Source: an uncultured Lachnospiraceae bacterium
Lineage (GTDB): Bacteria > Bacillota > Clostridia > Lachnospirales > Lachnospiraceae
Direction: 5' to 3'
DNA: 30,465 nt
Assembly (NCBI GenBank): GCA_910577105.1
Contig: CAJTMB010000032.1
Location: 1 to 30,465 of the forward strand
A program made the position numbers and the translations under genes. The notes below the pieces were generated by a model, which worked only from the letters and a program-made list of their open reading frames with translations, made no database searches and had not been told where the DNA came from. Positions 1 through 7,076 of this stretch are shown one piece after another (positions within the stretch are counted from its first letter, which is position 1; each line of letters begins with the position of its first letter).

Positions 1-69
1 TTAAATATTCAGTTGTAACACATGTATTGTAATCCTACAAAGTTTACCCTATCCCAAGTGCAGAGGAGA

Positions 70-98
70 TTGAAAAATAAAAAAGTTTGTGATAAAAT
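70..98 (+). promoter_or_regulatory. sigma-A promoter for the chemotaxis receptor gene
   Basis: A TTGAAA -35 box (70-75) and a TAAAAT -10 box (93-98) are separated by 17 bp. This gives a leader of about 70 nt before the ATG at 178. A second TATAAT at 154-159 lies too close to the ribosome binding site to serve as the main promoter. Confidence 0.55.
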
Positions 99-177
99 AT
101 CTGCATAAAAGAATGGACATATAGCCATATCATATTAAAAGAATATTATTTGTTATAATGTTATGGGGGAAGTATAT

Positions 178-2205
178 ATGAAATTTCTTGTAAACAGGAA
201 ACTGGCAACACGTATTAGTATTATCACGACATTTATTACCTTAGCGGGAATGCTGATGCTCTGGCACACCGTATCCGACAGAGTTGCCTCTATAGTGAAA
301 AAGGACATCACTAACCAGATGACAGATGCAGTTGAATCCAGAGCAGCCATAATTAACGATTATGTATCTTCAGCAGAGGAGTATATGACTGCTTTTGCTT
401 TGGGAAGTGAAGTACATGAACTGTTGCTGCATCCACAGGATTCGGAACTGCTTGAAAGGGCACAGAAGTATACTGAAGATTTTGCAGCCGTTAAAGGTAT
501 ATTTGAAGGATTGTATGTCGCCACACCGGAAACATATGTCCTTACACACACTTCAAGGGAAGCCGTTGGTATCACCACCAGAACAGGTGATTCTCTAAAC
601 TCATTTCGTGAAACAATTCTGGACAAAGAACAATTAACTAACTTGGGAATCATGAAGTCGCCGGGTACGGGAAGCATGATTTTGTCAATGTATTATCCTA
701 TTTTTGAAAAAAATAAATGTATAGGTTATGTAGGGGCCGGTGTTTATGCCGACCAGTTTATGGATGTCCTGCTGGGCTTGGAGATAAAAGGTCTTCCGAA
801 TTCCGAATATGTATTTTTAAATGTGGAAAACGGTGTTTATCTTTATCATGAGGATGAATCCCTGATGAATACCGAAACGACAGACAGCGGATATCAGGAA
901 ATAATACGTCAGATTAAAACAGATGGCAATACACAGGCCAGTACATACACTTATCGAAATGAAGACGGCGTAAACCAGCTTGTCGTATATAAGTATTTGA
1001 AAGACAGGGGCTGGGTTTTTATGGTTCGCGACAATGCGGCGGAGGTATACGAAGCAGTAGATGAGGTACGCGTTGTGGTGGGAATGTTGTGTGCGGCCGT
1101 AGCTGCCGTCATCATACTGGTAACCATCGTTATTCTGTATAGACAGGGTAAGGAGTTAATGGTTTTGGAAAGCGCCATAAGGCATCTTGGCAATTTTGAC
1201 CTCTCCGCAGACAGGGAATTGGAGTCCTTTTATGGAAGAAAGGATGAAATTGGTTTAATTGCACAAACAACACATCACGTTTGCAGTTACCTGCGAAAAA
1301 CCATTGATGATATTGGCCGTATTTTAGGAGAAATGGCGGGCGGTAATATTGCTGTTGATGTTACGCGGAATGAGGCATATTATATTGGTGATTTTCAGGT
1401 TCTGGCTGAGAGCCTGAAGACCATACGGGTTAATCTCACAAATTTAATGCGTGATATTTCAGACATTTCCAATCAGGTAGATGAGGGCGCTGAGAGGGTT
1501 TCGGCGGGGGTTTCGACGCTGTCACAGGGAACTGTGGAGCAGGCGGCATCTGTTGACGGGCTCGTGGCAAACGTGACCAACATTACCTCACAGATAAAAG
1601 ATAGCGCCGTACGCTGCCGTGATGCCAGTGAACTGGTTGATAAAGCAAACGGCTATGCTGTTGAGACAGACGCAAAGATGGAGCAATTGAATGCTGCCAC
1701 CAAAAATATAGAGCAGTCGTCCAACAAAATCGGCAGTATTATAAAAACAATCGAAGATATCGCTTTCCAGACAAATATTCTGGCACTGAATGCTTCGGTT
1801 GAGGCGGCACATGCAGGTGAAGCCGGGAAAGGATTTTCCGTTGTGGCTGATGAGGTCAGGAGTCTTGCCGCAAAATCTGCTGAAGCAGCACAAAATACAG
1901 GTGAATTGATAGGGCATTCCATTAAAGATGTCAAAGTGGGAACAGAGTCTACCAGCCATGCCATTTCCGCAATGCAGATTATAAATGAATGCATACAGTC
2001 AATTAAAATGTTAATGGATGAAATTGCGCTTGCCAGTGTCAGACAGTCGGAAATGATTGCTTCTGTGGAGGATGGAATTAAAGAAATATCCGAAGTAGTG
2101 CAGACAAATTCAACTGCCTCTAAAGAAAGTGCTGCGGTTTCAAAAGAGTTGTCCAATCAGGCCAGGACATTGAACAGCCTGATTAGTAAGTTCCGTATTA
2201 AGTAA
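178..2205 (+). CDS. methyl-accepting chemotaxis protein with Cache-type sensor domain
   Basis: This is a membrane chemoreceptor that should pass an extracellular ligand signal to CheA/CheW. Of 675 residues, a first membrane helix lies near 12-29, an extracellular Cache-like sensor region at about 35-290, a second helix near 298-322, a HAMP-like stretch after it, and a long helical signalling domain. The conserved hairpin tip is clear (FQTNILALNASVEAA followed by GKGFSVVADEVRSLA). There is no C-terminal pentapeptide tether for CheR. An upstream in-frame ATG at 163 is rejected because the GGGGGA ribosome binding site (165-170) lies inside that extension, so ATG 178 is used. The ligand cannot be read from the sequence. 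No che genes are present here, so the receptor relies on a chemotaxis system encoded elsewhere. Confidence 0.95.
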   Translation: MKFLVNRKLATRISIITTFITLAGMLMLWHTVSDRVASIVKKDITNQMTDAVESRAAIINDYVSSAEEYMTAFALGSEVHELLLHPQDSELLERAQKYTEDFAAVKGIFEGLYVATPETYVLTHTSREAVGITTRTGDSLNSFRETILDKEQLTNLGIMKSPGTGSMILSMYYPIFEKNKCIGYVGAGVYADQFMDVLLGLEIKGLPNSEYVFLNVENGVYLYHEDESLMNTETTDSGYQEIIRQIKTDGNTQASTYTYRNEDGVNQLVVYKYLKDRGWVFMVRDNAAEVYEAVDEVRVVVGMLCAAVAAVIILVTIVILYRQGKELMVLESAIRHLGNFDLSADRELESFYGRKDEIGLIAQTTHHVCSYLRKTIDDIGRILGEMAGGNIAVDVTRNEAYYIGDFQVLAESLKTIRVNLTNLMRDISDISNQVDEGAERVSAGVSTLSQGTVEQAASVDGLVANVTNITSQIKDSAVRCRDASELVDKANGYAVETDAKMEQLNAATKNIEQSSNKIGSIIKTIEDIAFQTNILALNASVEAAHAGEAGKGFSVVADEVRSLAAKSAEAAQNTGELIGHSIKDVKVGTESTSHAISAMQIINECIQSIKMLMDEIALASVRQSEMIASVEDGIKEISEVVQTNSTASKESAAVSKELSNQARTLNSLISKFRIK

Positions 2206-2241
2206 CTGTTGGGGTATGCCATATAGCAAAGGAGGATTATC

Positions 2242-2673
2242 ATGGCAAAATTAATTATCACGGTAGAAGGCGGAAAAATAACACAGACCTTAAATTTTCT
2301 GGACAGAAATATCAAGGATAACAGATATGTATATGAGAACGGAAACGAATCCGGCATTATGGATAAAGTAGAAGAAATTTACTCAGATATTCCGGAATGC
2401 CAGCGAATTATGGAAAATTACAGTGAGTTGCTTGAAGCGGTTAATTTGGGGAAGAGTCAGATTACCAGCATAATGCGGCGGCTGAACCAGTTGGAAAAGG
2501 ATATGGATTTATATGTGGTTCCGAAGCAGGAGAGCGAAAGGGAGCACGTCATCACACTTAACAATGCCGATTTGGCGGGAATTGCCAGAGGCAGGGATGA
2601 AACGTTTACTACTGATAAACAGCTCGAAGAAGCGCTGAAGAAACTTATCCATGAGAAAAAATCAGAAAGCTGA
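2242..2673 (+). CDS. small cytoplasmic protein of unknown function, downstream of the chemoreceptor
   Basis: I do not recognise this 143-residue protein. It follows the receptor gene after 36 bp and has a strong AAAGGAGG ribosome binding site (2228-2235), so it is well expressed as part of a two-gene unit. It has no signal peptide or membrane helix and is rich in charged residues. Residues about 50-90 are probably helical or coiled coil (MENYSELLEAV to LNQLEKDMD). The C-terminal part has a short strand-like segment (REHVITLNNADL) and then a charged helix. A role alongside the receptor is suggested only by position. Confidence 0.8.
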   Translation: MAKLIITVEGGKITQTLNFLDRNIKDNRYVYENGNESGIMDKVEEIYSDIPECQRIMENYSELLEAVNLGKSQITSIMRRLNQLEKDMDLYVVPKQESEREHVITLNNADLAGIARGRDETFTTDKQLEEALKKLIHEKKSES

Positions 2674-2675
2674 AA

Positions 2676-3698
2676 TTATACAATAACGCGGTTTCGACCG
2701 CGTTGTTTGCCGAGATATAGTTTTTCGTCGGCACACCTAATCACTTTTTCGTAGTTGCTGTCTGCAAGACCTGTTGCCACACCGCCGGTAATAGTGACAT
2801 GAATTTCTTTTCCTGCCACCTCGGTTACCATGTTTTCAATCTCTAATCTGAGTTTTTCAATCATGGGATATATGATATCCGGTGTGGCGTCAGGGAAGTA
2901 CAGGATAAATTCTTCCCCGCCCCAGCGCACTGCCAGATTCCGGGTGCCTACTGTTTCCTGCATACACGATGACACATTTACCAGAACGGCGTCCCCGGCT
3001 TCATGTCCGTAAGTATCGTTCACTTTTTTAAAATAGTCAATGTCTATCATGGATATTACATACTGCTTCCGTTGATTTTGAGGAATTAATTCTATATGTT
3101 TTTCCAAATAACGACGGGTATAAAGCCCTGTCAAGGTATCATGATTCATATTATATCTTAAAGTTTCCCATACACTTTCCGTTTCCTTTGAGTAGAAAAA
3201 AGTGGCAGCCAGCACAATGGTTGCCGTAATCCCCAGATTTGTCAGAAAGAATACCGGACGATATTTTTCGGCAGTACTTTGTATGTCCAATACTTGAAAA
3301 TGCCCTATCATAATAAGACTTTCCGTTAAAAGGGCGGATACTATGCCGATTATCTGGTAAATAAAACGTTTATGTTTGTATGAAGGAATCAAGTAGAAGA
3401 TGGTAGCGGACATGCCAACCATATACAAGAAAAAACCAAAAGAAGGCCCGATTGCAAGTTCGCTTAAAGCAGAAAACAATAGAATTTCATAATAAGTGGA
3501 TACCATGCTTTCCTCGGAGGTGTCTTTTTTGATAAAAAGGTAATAAAAATAGAAACTGGCGCTAAAGATATTCAGATATGCCAGCAGGCGTATTTGGATT
3601 TGAAAGAATACAACAATATAGATTACATGTATCACAAGACATACTGTTAAAAATGCTTTATTTTTGTTAGCGGCCAGCCAATCAATCATTTTCTTCAT
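2676..3698 (-). CDS. membrane-bound GGDEF diguanylate cyclase
   Basis: This enzyme should make cyclic di-GMP from two GTP. The N-terminal half (about residues 12-165) has roughly five to six hydrophobic helices and no recognisable periplasmic sensor. The GGDEF domain follows at about 180-340, starting at the typical HDTLTGLYTRRYLE. The active-site loop is GGEEF, which is functional in this family. The allosteric inhibitory RxxD motif expected just upstream is replaced by GTRN, so product inhibition through that site is probably absent. A TTG at 3716 could add six residues, but ATG 3698 has an AGGAAG ribosome binding site about six bases upstream and is preferred. The neighbouring chemoreceptor fits a motility and signalling theme, although the two genes converge. 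Confidence 0.9.
   Translation of the reverse strand: MKKMIDWLAANKNKAFLTVCLVIHVIYIVVFFQIQIRLLAYLNIFSASFYFYYLFIKKDTSEESMVSTYYEILLFSALSELAIGPSFGFFLYMVGMSATIFYLIPSYKHKRFIYQIIGIVSALLTESLIMIGHFQVLDIQSTAEKYRPVFFLTNLGITATIVLAATFFYSKETESVWETLRYNMNHDTLTGLYTRRYLEKHIELIPQNQRKQYVISMIDIDYFKKVNDTYGHEAGDAVLVNVSSCMQETVGTRNLAVRWGGEEFILYFPDATPDIIYPMIEKLRLEIENMVTEVAGKEIHVTITGGVATGLADSNYEKVIRCADEKLYLGKQRGRNRVIV
2681..2705. terminator. hairpin shared by two convergent genes
   Basis: An 8-bp perfect stem (AACGCGGT 2685-2692 with ACCGCGTT 2697-2704) is closed by a TTCG tetraloop. It follows the stop of the + strand gene at once and also covers the last codons of the - strand diguanylate cyclase. The U-tracts are poor on both strands (TTGTTTG on +, ATTGTATAATT on -), so termination efficiency is uncertain. 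Confidence 0.5.
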
Positions 3699-3738
3699 AC
3701 GTTTCTTCCTATCCAAAAGTTAAAATGTGTTTATCATT

Positions 3739-3767
3739 ATTATAACAAAAAAAGGTGATTACATCAA
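3739..3767 (-). promoter_or_regulatory. sigma-A promoter for the diguanylate cyclase gene
   Basis: On the minus strand, TTGATG (3762-3767) and TATAAT (3739-3744) are separated by 17 bp. The start would lie about 35 nt upstream of the chosen ATG at 3698. Confidence 0.55.
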
Positions 3768-3791
3768 CAGCGCAGACAGCAGGTGTTTCAA

Positions 3792-3856
3792 CGTTTTTGC
3801 ACGGTCCTTTATGGATTCAAATACATTGCCCCGCTGACGTGCAAAATGCAAAAACG
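3792..3856. repeat. overlapping inverted repeats in the divergent intergenic region
   Basis: CGTTTTTGCA (3792-3801) has a perfect 10-base inverted copy at 3847-3856. The overlapping TTTTGCACG (3795-3803) has a perfect inverted copy at 3838-3846. The two pairings cannot form together. The region lies between the divergent diguanylate cyclase and flavin reductase genes. A TATAAT at 3890-3895 may be the -10 box for the flavin reductase, but no convincing -35 box is seen. The rest of this 264-bp gap shows no open reading frame that I believe. Confidence 0.45.
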
Positions 3857-3962
3857 CAAAAAAGGCTATCTCAATTTCGGCTAATGGTGTATAATAATAA
3901 CATAAAAAATGGAAATATTTATAGTAACTTAATGTCTGATTTCGGGCAGAACGGAGGGAATT

Positions 3963-4469
3963 ATGAATACAAATGCATTTAGGAAGCTTTCATATGGTGT
4001 GTATGTCATCAGCACATGGGACAAGGGGAAGGCGACGGGCTGCACGGCAAACAGTGTGATGCAGATAACTTCTCAGCCTGCTACCATAGCGGTCAGCGTC
4101 AACCATGACAATTATACAAACGGATGCATCAGGGATACCGGTAAATTTGCCGTGTCCGTGTTAGGAGAACACTCTGCACCTTCCCTGATAGGGGGATTCG
4201 GCTTTAGAAGCGGCAGGGAGTGCGATAAGTTTGAAGGGGTGGAGCATGAGGTAAAAAGCTATCTTCCCGTACTGAAAGATGCTTGTGCGTATATAGTCTG
4301 TGAGGTGATTGACCAGATGGAAACAGACACGCATACGGTCTTTTTGGGGAAGGTGCTTGACTGCGATGTTTTAAAGGATGACGATGCCATGACTTATGCC
4401 TACTACCACAATGTCATCAAAGGAAAAAGCCCTAAAGCAGCGCCTACTTATCTTCCTGAGGAGCAGTAA
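3963..4469 (+). CDS. flavin reductase-like FMN-binding protein
   Basis: The protein belongs to the flavin reductase-like split-barrel family, which binds FMN and moves electrons from NAD(P)H or rubredoxin-type partners to flavin or oxygen. The N-terminal FRKLSYGVYVIST and TGCTANSVMQITSQP segments are typical of the family, as is the later VLGEHSAPSLIGGFGFRSGR. At 168 residues it is a single-domain form. It lacks the C-terminal rubredoxin domain found in larger clostridial relatives. The start is fixed by a GGAGGG ribosome binding site just upstream. Its 3' end overlaps the convergent broken lipoprotein gene by 26 bp. A role in oxygen or redox stress is likely for an anaerobe, but the substrate is not readable. 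Confidence 0.85.
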   Translation: MNTNAFRKLSYGVYVISTWDKGKATGCTANSVMQITSQPATIAVSVNHDNYTNGCIRDTGKFAVSVLGEHSAPSLIGGFGFRSGRECDKFEGVEHEVKSYLPVLKDACAYIVCEVIDQMETDTHTVFLGKVLDCDVLKDDDAMTYAYYHNVIKGKSPKAAPTYLPEEQ

Positions 4470-5676
4470 TCCATTCATCCAATCCCAAATCGGTGAATTT
4501 GGCCTCGATGCAGGTATAGTCGTTCCAATAGACGATAAGACCAAGGCTGTCTTCGGTCAGATAAAAGCAGTCATTGAAAGCATCAAGGTCGCTTTCATCA
4601 TATTGGTCTCTTATATGCTGCATCCATTCTTCTTCGGAGTCTTCTTGCCATAACCACATGAAATGGAATGCATCGCTGCTTAAAAGCTGTTCCATGGTAC
4701 AGTCCTCACCCACGATATCCCGGAGGGTGAGGGCTTTTCCTGTTTCCAACGAAAGCGTAAGGGCTGTATAACTATCAGCAGGGTGGGCGGCACGTCGGTA
4801 TGAGGAGTATTCATAGATAAGGAGGGATAAGAACTGCTCATCTTTGCGTGTGACCTTGTGGGTTATGTCAATGGAACAATACATCTCTTTTTCCGGGGCG
4901 AAGTTCTCTACTTTGTTTCGGCCATGGAAAAATGTTTCATATACTTTCTCGTTTAACAAATCTTCTAACGTGTCATCAGCAAATATTCTCGGATAGATAA
5001 TGGTGATGCGGACGTCCAGCCGTTCATCCAGATATGTATATATCCAGCTTGGTTTGTGATAAGAGGATTCTCCGAAATTATGGAAAAAGTCTGTGTTGGC
5101 AATGGGCCCGGAGTCTGTAAAATAGCGGATGGGGGACTGCAAGTCTGTGTCTATGGATAACTCCGCTTCATAGACAGCACCGGCCAGCAGTTCTTTTGCG
5201 TCATTGGTATTATAACGGGATTCAGAACTATCCTGAACCAGAACAGGCTCATACTCGCCCCTAAAGGTATACCATCCGGTTTCTTCATCATAGGAAAAAG
5301 TAAGAAATTCACGCCAGTAACAGGAATCGGCATTGCTGACGGTTTAGTCTTCCAATAACATTTTGCAGGAAAAGGTACCGTCGCGCAAAGTTTCTATCTC
5401 ATTGAAATATACCTTGTAGGTATTTCGGATGTTATGCTGTCTGAAGCCCTCCTGCAAAAACAAGAGCATTTGCAGAAAAGCTTCCTCCTGACTGTAAGAA
5501 TCCGGGGGAGCGGGGGCAGTTTCTGAAAGGGATTCCGAAACGGTATTTTTTGTCAGACCAAAGGAAAAGTCCGCAGGTGTTTCAGGCTTTCTGCCACATC
5601 CGGTATATAATGGCAACAGTAAAAAAACGGGTATCCATAAAAAGCGGAATAATTTAGGTCCGGCTTTCGTTTTCAT
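4444..5676 (-). pseudogene. lipoprotein gene interrupted by one in-frame TAA (RsiV/DUF3298-like C-terminal region)
   Basis: Two pieces in the same frame read as one 410-residue protein if a single TAA codon at 5344-5346 is ignored. The N-terminal piece (110 codons) has a lysine-rich start, a hydrophobic segment and a lipobox-like YTGC, so it would be a lipoprotein. The reading continues without a break through TVSNADSCYWREF to the TAG at 4444. The second piece has no credible start of its own; the nearest candidate is a TTG at 5142 without a ribosome binding site. The C-terminal half (YLDERLDVRITIIYPRI, then SLETGKALTLRDIV) resembles DUF3298/RsiV-type extracellular domains. The gene begins 23 bp inside the end of tadA, so it was translationally coupled to it. 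Either it is a recent pseudogene or the base is a sequencing error. Confidence 0.8.
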
Positions 5677-6160
5677 CAGTATCCTTCTTCTCCTTTTCCA
5701 GCTTGTTTCGTACCCTCAGTTCTTTGAAAAAAGCAGTGAGCATGCCGCTGCATTCTGCTTCAAGTACCCCCCGCATAATGTTTACCTGATGATTAAATGC
5801 AGGCATCTGCAAAATGTTCAGGATGGAACCGGCGCAGCCTGCCTTGGGGTTCATGCAGCCGATGACGACTTCGGGAATCCGCGCCTGCACAATGGCTCCC
5901 GAACACATCTGGCAGGGTTCTAAGGTCACATAAAGCGTGCACTCCTCAAGACGCCAGTCCCCGATATAACGGCTTGCCTTGTTGATGGCGGTGATTTCCG
6001 CGTGTGACAGGGTGTTTTTGTCCGTATTGCGGCGGTTGTATCCCCTGCCGATGATTTTATCGCCGTATACAATGACGCAGCCGATGGGCACTTCTCCGAG
6101 GGTGTACGCTTTTTTTGCCTGTTTTAAAGCTTCTTTCATATATTTTTCATGCAAATCCAT
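5654..6160 (-). CDS. tadA: tRNA-specific adenosine deaminase
   Basis: TadA converts adenosine 34 to inosine in tRNA-Arg(ACG), allowing one tRNA to read several arginine codons. The 168-residue protein carries the zinc and catalytic motif HAE (H53, E55) and PCxxC (C83, C86) in the expected TLEPCQMCSGAIVQARI context. Longer readings start further upstream, but ATG 6160 matches the family N-terminus (HEKYMKEALKQAKKA) and has an AAAGG sequence about 12 bases before it. An ATG at 6172 directly abuts that sequence and is less likely. Lysine- and glutamate-rich residues at the C-terminus are not part of the core. The 3' end overlaps the start of the broken lipoprotein gene. Confidence 0.95.
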   Translation of the reverse strand: MDLHEKYMKEALKQAKKAYTLGEVPIGCVIVYGDKIIGRGYNRRNTDKNTLSHAEITAINKASRYIGDWRLEECTLYVTLEPCQMCSGAIVQARIPEVVIGCMNPKAGCAGSILNILQMPAFNHQVNIMRGVLEAECSGMLTAFFKELRVRNKLEKEKKDTDENESRT

Positions 6161-6208
6161 TGCTTTTTTCATCCTTTCCGTACGGAATACTTTTAGAATG
6201 ATTTGTGA

Positions 6209-6237
6209 TTGCATTCCACTCATTTTGTTGCTATAGT
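6209..6237 (+). promoter_or_regulatory. possible promoter for the radical SAM activase gene
   Basis: TTGCAT (6209-6214) and TATAGT (6232-6237) are separated by 17 bp. The -35 box is weak. The start would lie close to position 6244, inside the -10 box of the divergent tadA promoter, so the two could interfere with each other. Confidence 0.35.
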
Positions 6238-6241
6238 ATGT

Positions 6242-6270
6242 ATTATAACTTTCAAGGAGATAGCAGGCAA
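6242..6270 (-). promoter_or_regulatory. sigma-A promoter for tadA
   Basis: On the minus strand, TTGCCT (6265-6270) and TATAAT (6242-6247) are separated by 17 bp. The leader would be about 75 nt. It overlaps the leader of the divergent activase gene. Confidence 0.55.
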
Positions 6271-6275
6271 GCAAA

Positions 6276-6965
6276 ATGCAGATATACGGATTAAATAAAA
6301 CGACATTACTGGACTTTCCGGAGCATGTGGCAGCCACCGTTTTTACAGGGGGCTGTAATTTTTGCTGTCCTTTCTGCCATAACGGGGATTTGGTCTTGAG
6401 GCCGCAGGGATATCCCCGGATTGACGAGGAGGAAGTTCTGGCATTTCTGAAAAAACGCAGGGGCGTTCTTTCGGGCGTATGCATTACAGGGGGAGAGCCT
6501 ACCCTGCAAAAGGACCTGCCTGCATTTATGAAAAAGGTCAAAGAGCTGGGGTATCTGGTTAAGCTGGATACAAACGGATACAGGCCGGATGTGCTGAAAG
6601 GGCTGATGGACGCCGGATTGACGGATTACGTGGCAATGGATATCAAAAATTCCAGAAAGCGCTATCCCGAAACAATGGGTAAGGACAATCTGGATGTGGC
6701 GCTGATAGAGAAAAGCGCGGAGCTTTTGATGACGGGCAGCATACCTTATGAATTTCGCACCACGGTGACAAAGCAGTTACATGACGGGGAAGCTTTTGCA
6801 GAAATCGGGGAGTGGCTTTCCGGGGCGGAAGCCTATTTTTTACAGGCGTATCAAGACAGCGAGCATGTTATTGAAAGACGGTTCTCCTCTTATGAAAAAG
6901 AGGAGTTGGAGGGGTTCGCGGAAATGCTTGAGAAAACCATACATAGGGTGGAACTAAGAATTTAG
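6276..6965 (+). CDS. anaerobic ribonucleotide reductase activating protein, NrdG2-type radical SAM
   Basis: This radical SAM enzyme should use S-adenosylmethionine and a 4Fe-4S cluster to form the glycyl radical on a partner such as anaerobic ribonucleotide reductase. The cluster motif is CNFCCPFC with the three ligands at C27, C31 and C34 (Cx3Cx2C). The GGEP motif that contacts SAM follows (TGGEPTLQKD), and the family N-terminus GLNKTTLLDFPEHVA is clear. At 229 residues it matches the NrdG2 group. No nrdD is nearby, so the partner must be encoded elsewhere. AAGGAGA at 6254-6260 is rather far (15 bases) from the ATG, and an in-frame TAG at 6261 excludes an earlier start. Expression may be modest. 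Confidence 0.88.
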   Translation: MQIYGLNKTTLLDFPEHVAATVFTGGCNFCCPFCHNGDLVLRPQGYPRIDEEEVLAFLKKRRGVLSGVCITGGEPTLQKDLPAFMKKVKELGYLVKLDTNGYRPDVLKGLMDAGLTDYVAMDIKNSRKRYPETMGKDNLDVALIEKSAELLMTGSIPYEFRTTVTKQLHDGEAFAEIGEWLSGAEAYFLQAYQDSEHVIERRFSSYEKEELEGFAEMLEKTIHRVELRI

Positions 6966-7046
6966 CGTGAGAAGAACTTCTAAACACTCACAGCAAAGGC
7001 TGCTTCGTGAAGAAGTTCTATGTCTCACGCGCAAGAAGAACTTTTA
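6965..7046 (+). promoter_or_regulatory. structured leader with alternative hairpins before the MATE gene
   Basis: Arm A (6965-6981) pairs with arm B (7011-7030) as 8 plus 9 bp with a 3-base bulge. The loop contains a small inner stem (CAGC/GCTG at 6991-7002). A third segment A' (7029-7046) repeats A at 15 of 18 positions and can also pair with B (7013-7019 with 7037-7043). No run of T follows the hairpin, so it is not a standard terminator. Confidence 0.5.
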
Positions 7047-7076
7047 ACTGCCTTTGGCAAAATCAGGGAGGTTTGC

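Noticed and set aside
1..69. Possible riboswitch (c-di-GMP type) or sigma-28 promoter before the chemoreceptor
   Set aside because: The conserved bases of GEMM riboswitches and the GCCGATAA -10 element of flagellar promoters are absent.
163..177. Upstream ATG of the chemoreceptor gene
   Set aside because: The ribosome binding site for ATG 178 lies inside this extension, and nothing suitable precedes ATG 163.
4444..5142. Second half of the broken lipoprotein gene as an independent gene
   Set aside because: Its only nearby start is a TTG without a ribosome binding site, and the frame is continuous with the upstream half apart from one TAA.
5344..5346. Programmed recoding of the stop codon (selenocysteine or pyrrolysine)
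   Set aside because: The codon is TAA; those systems use TGA and TAG, and no recoding hairpin was noticed.
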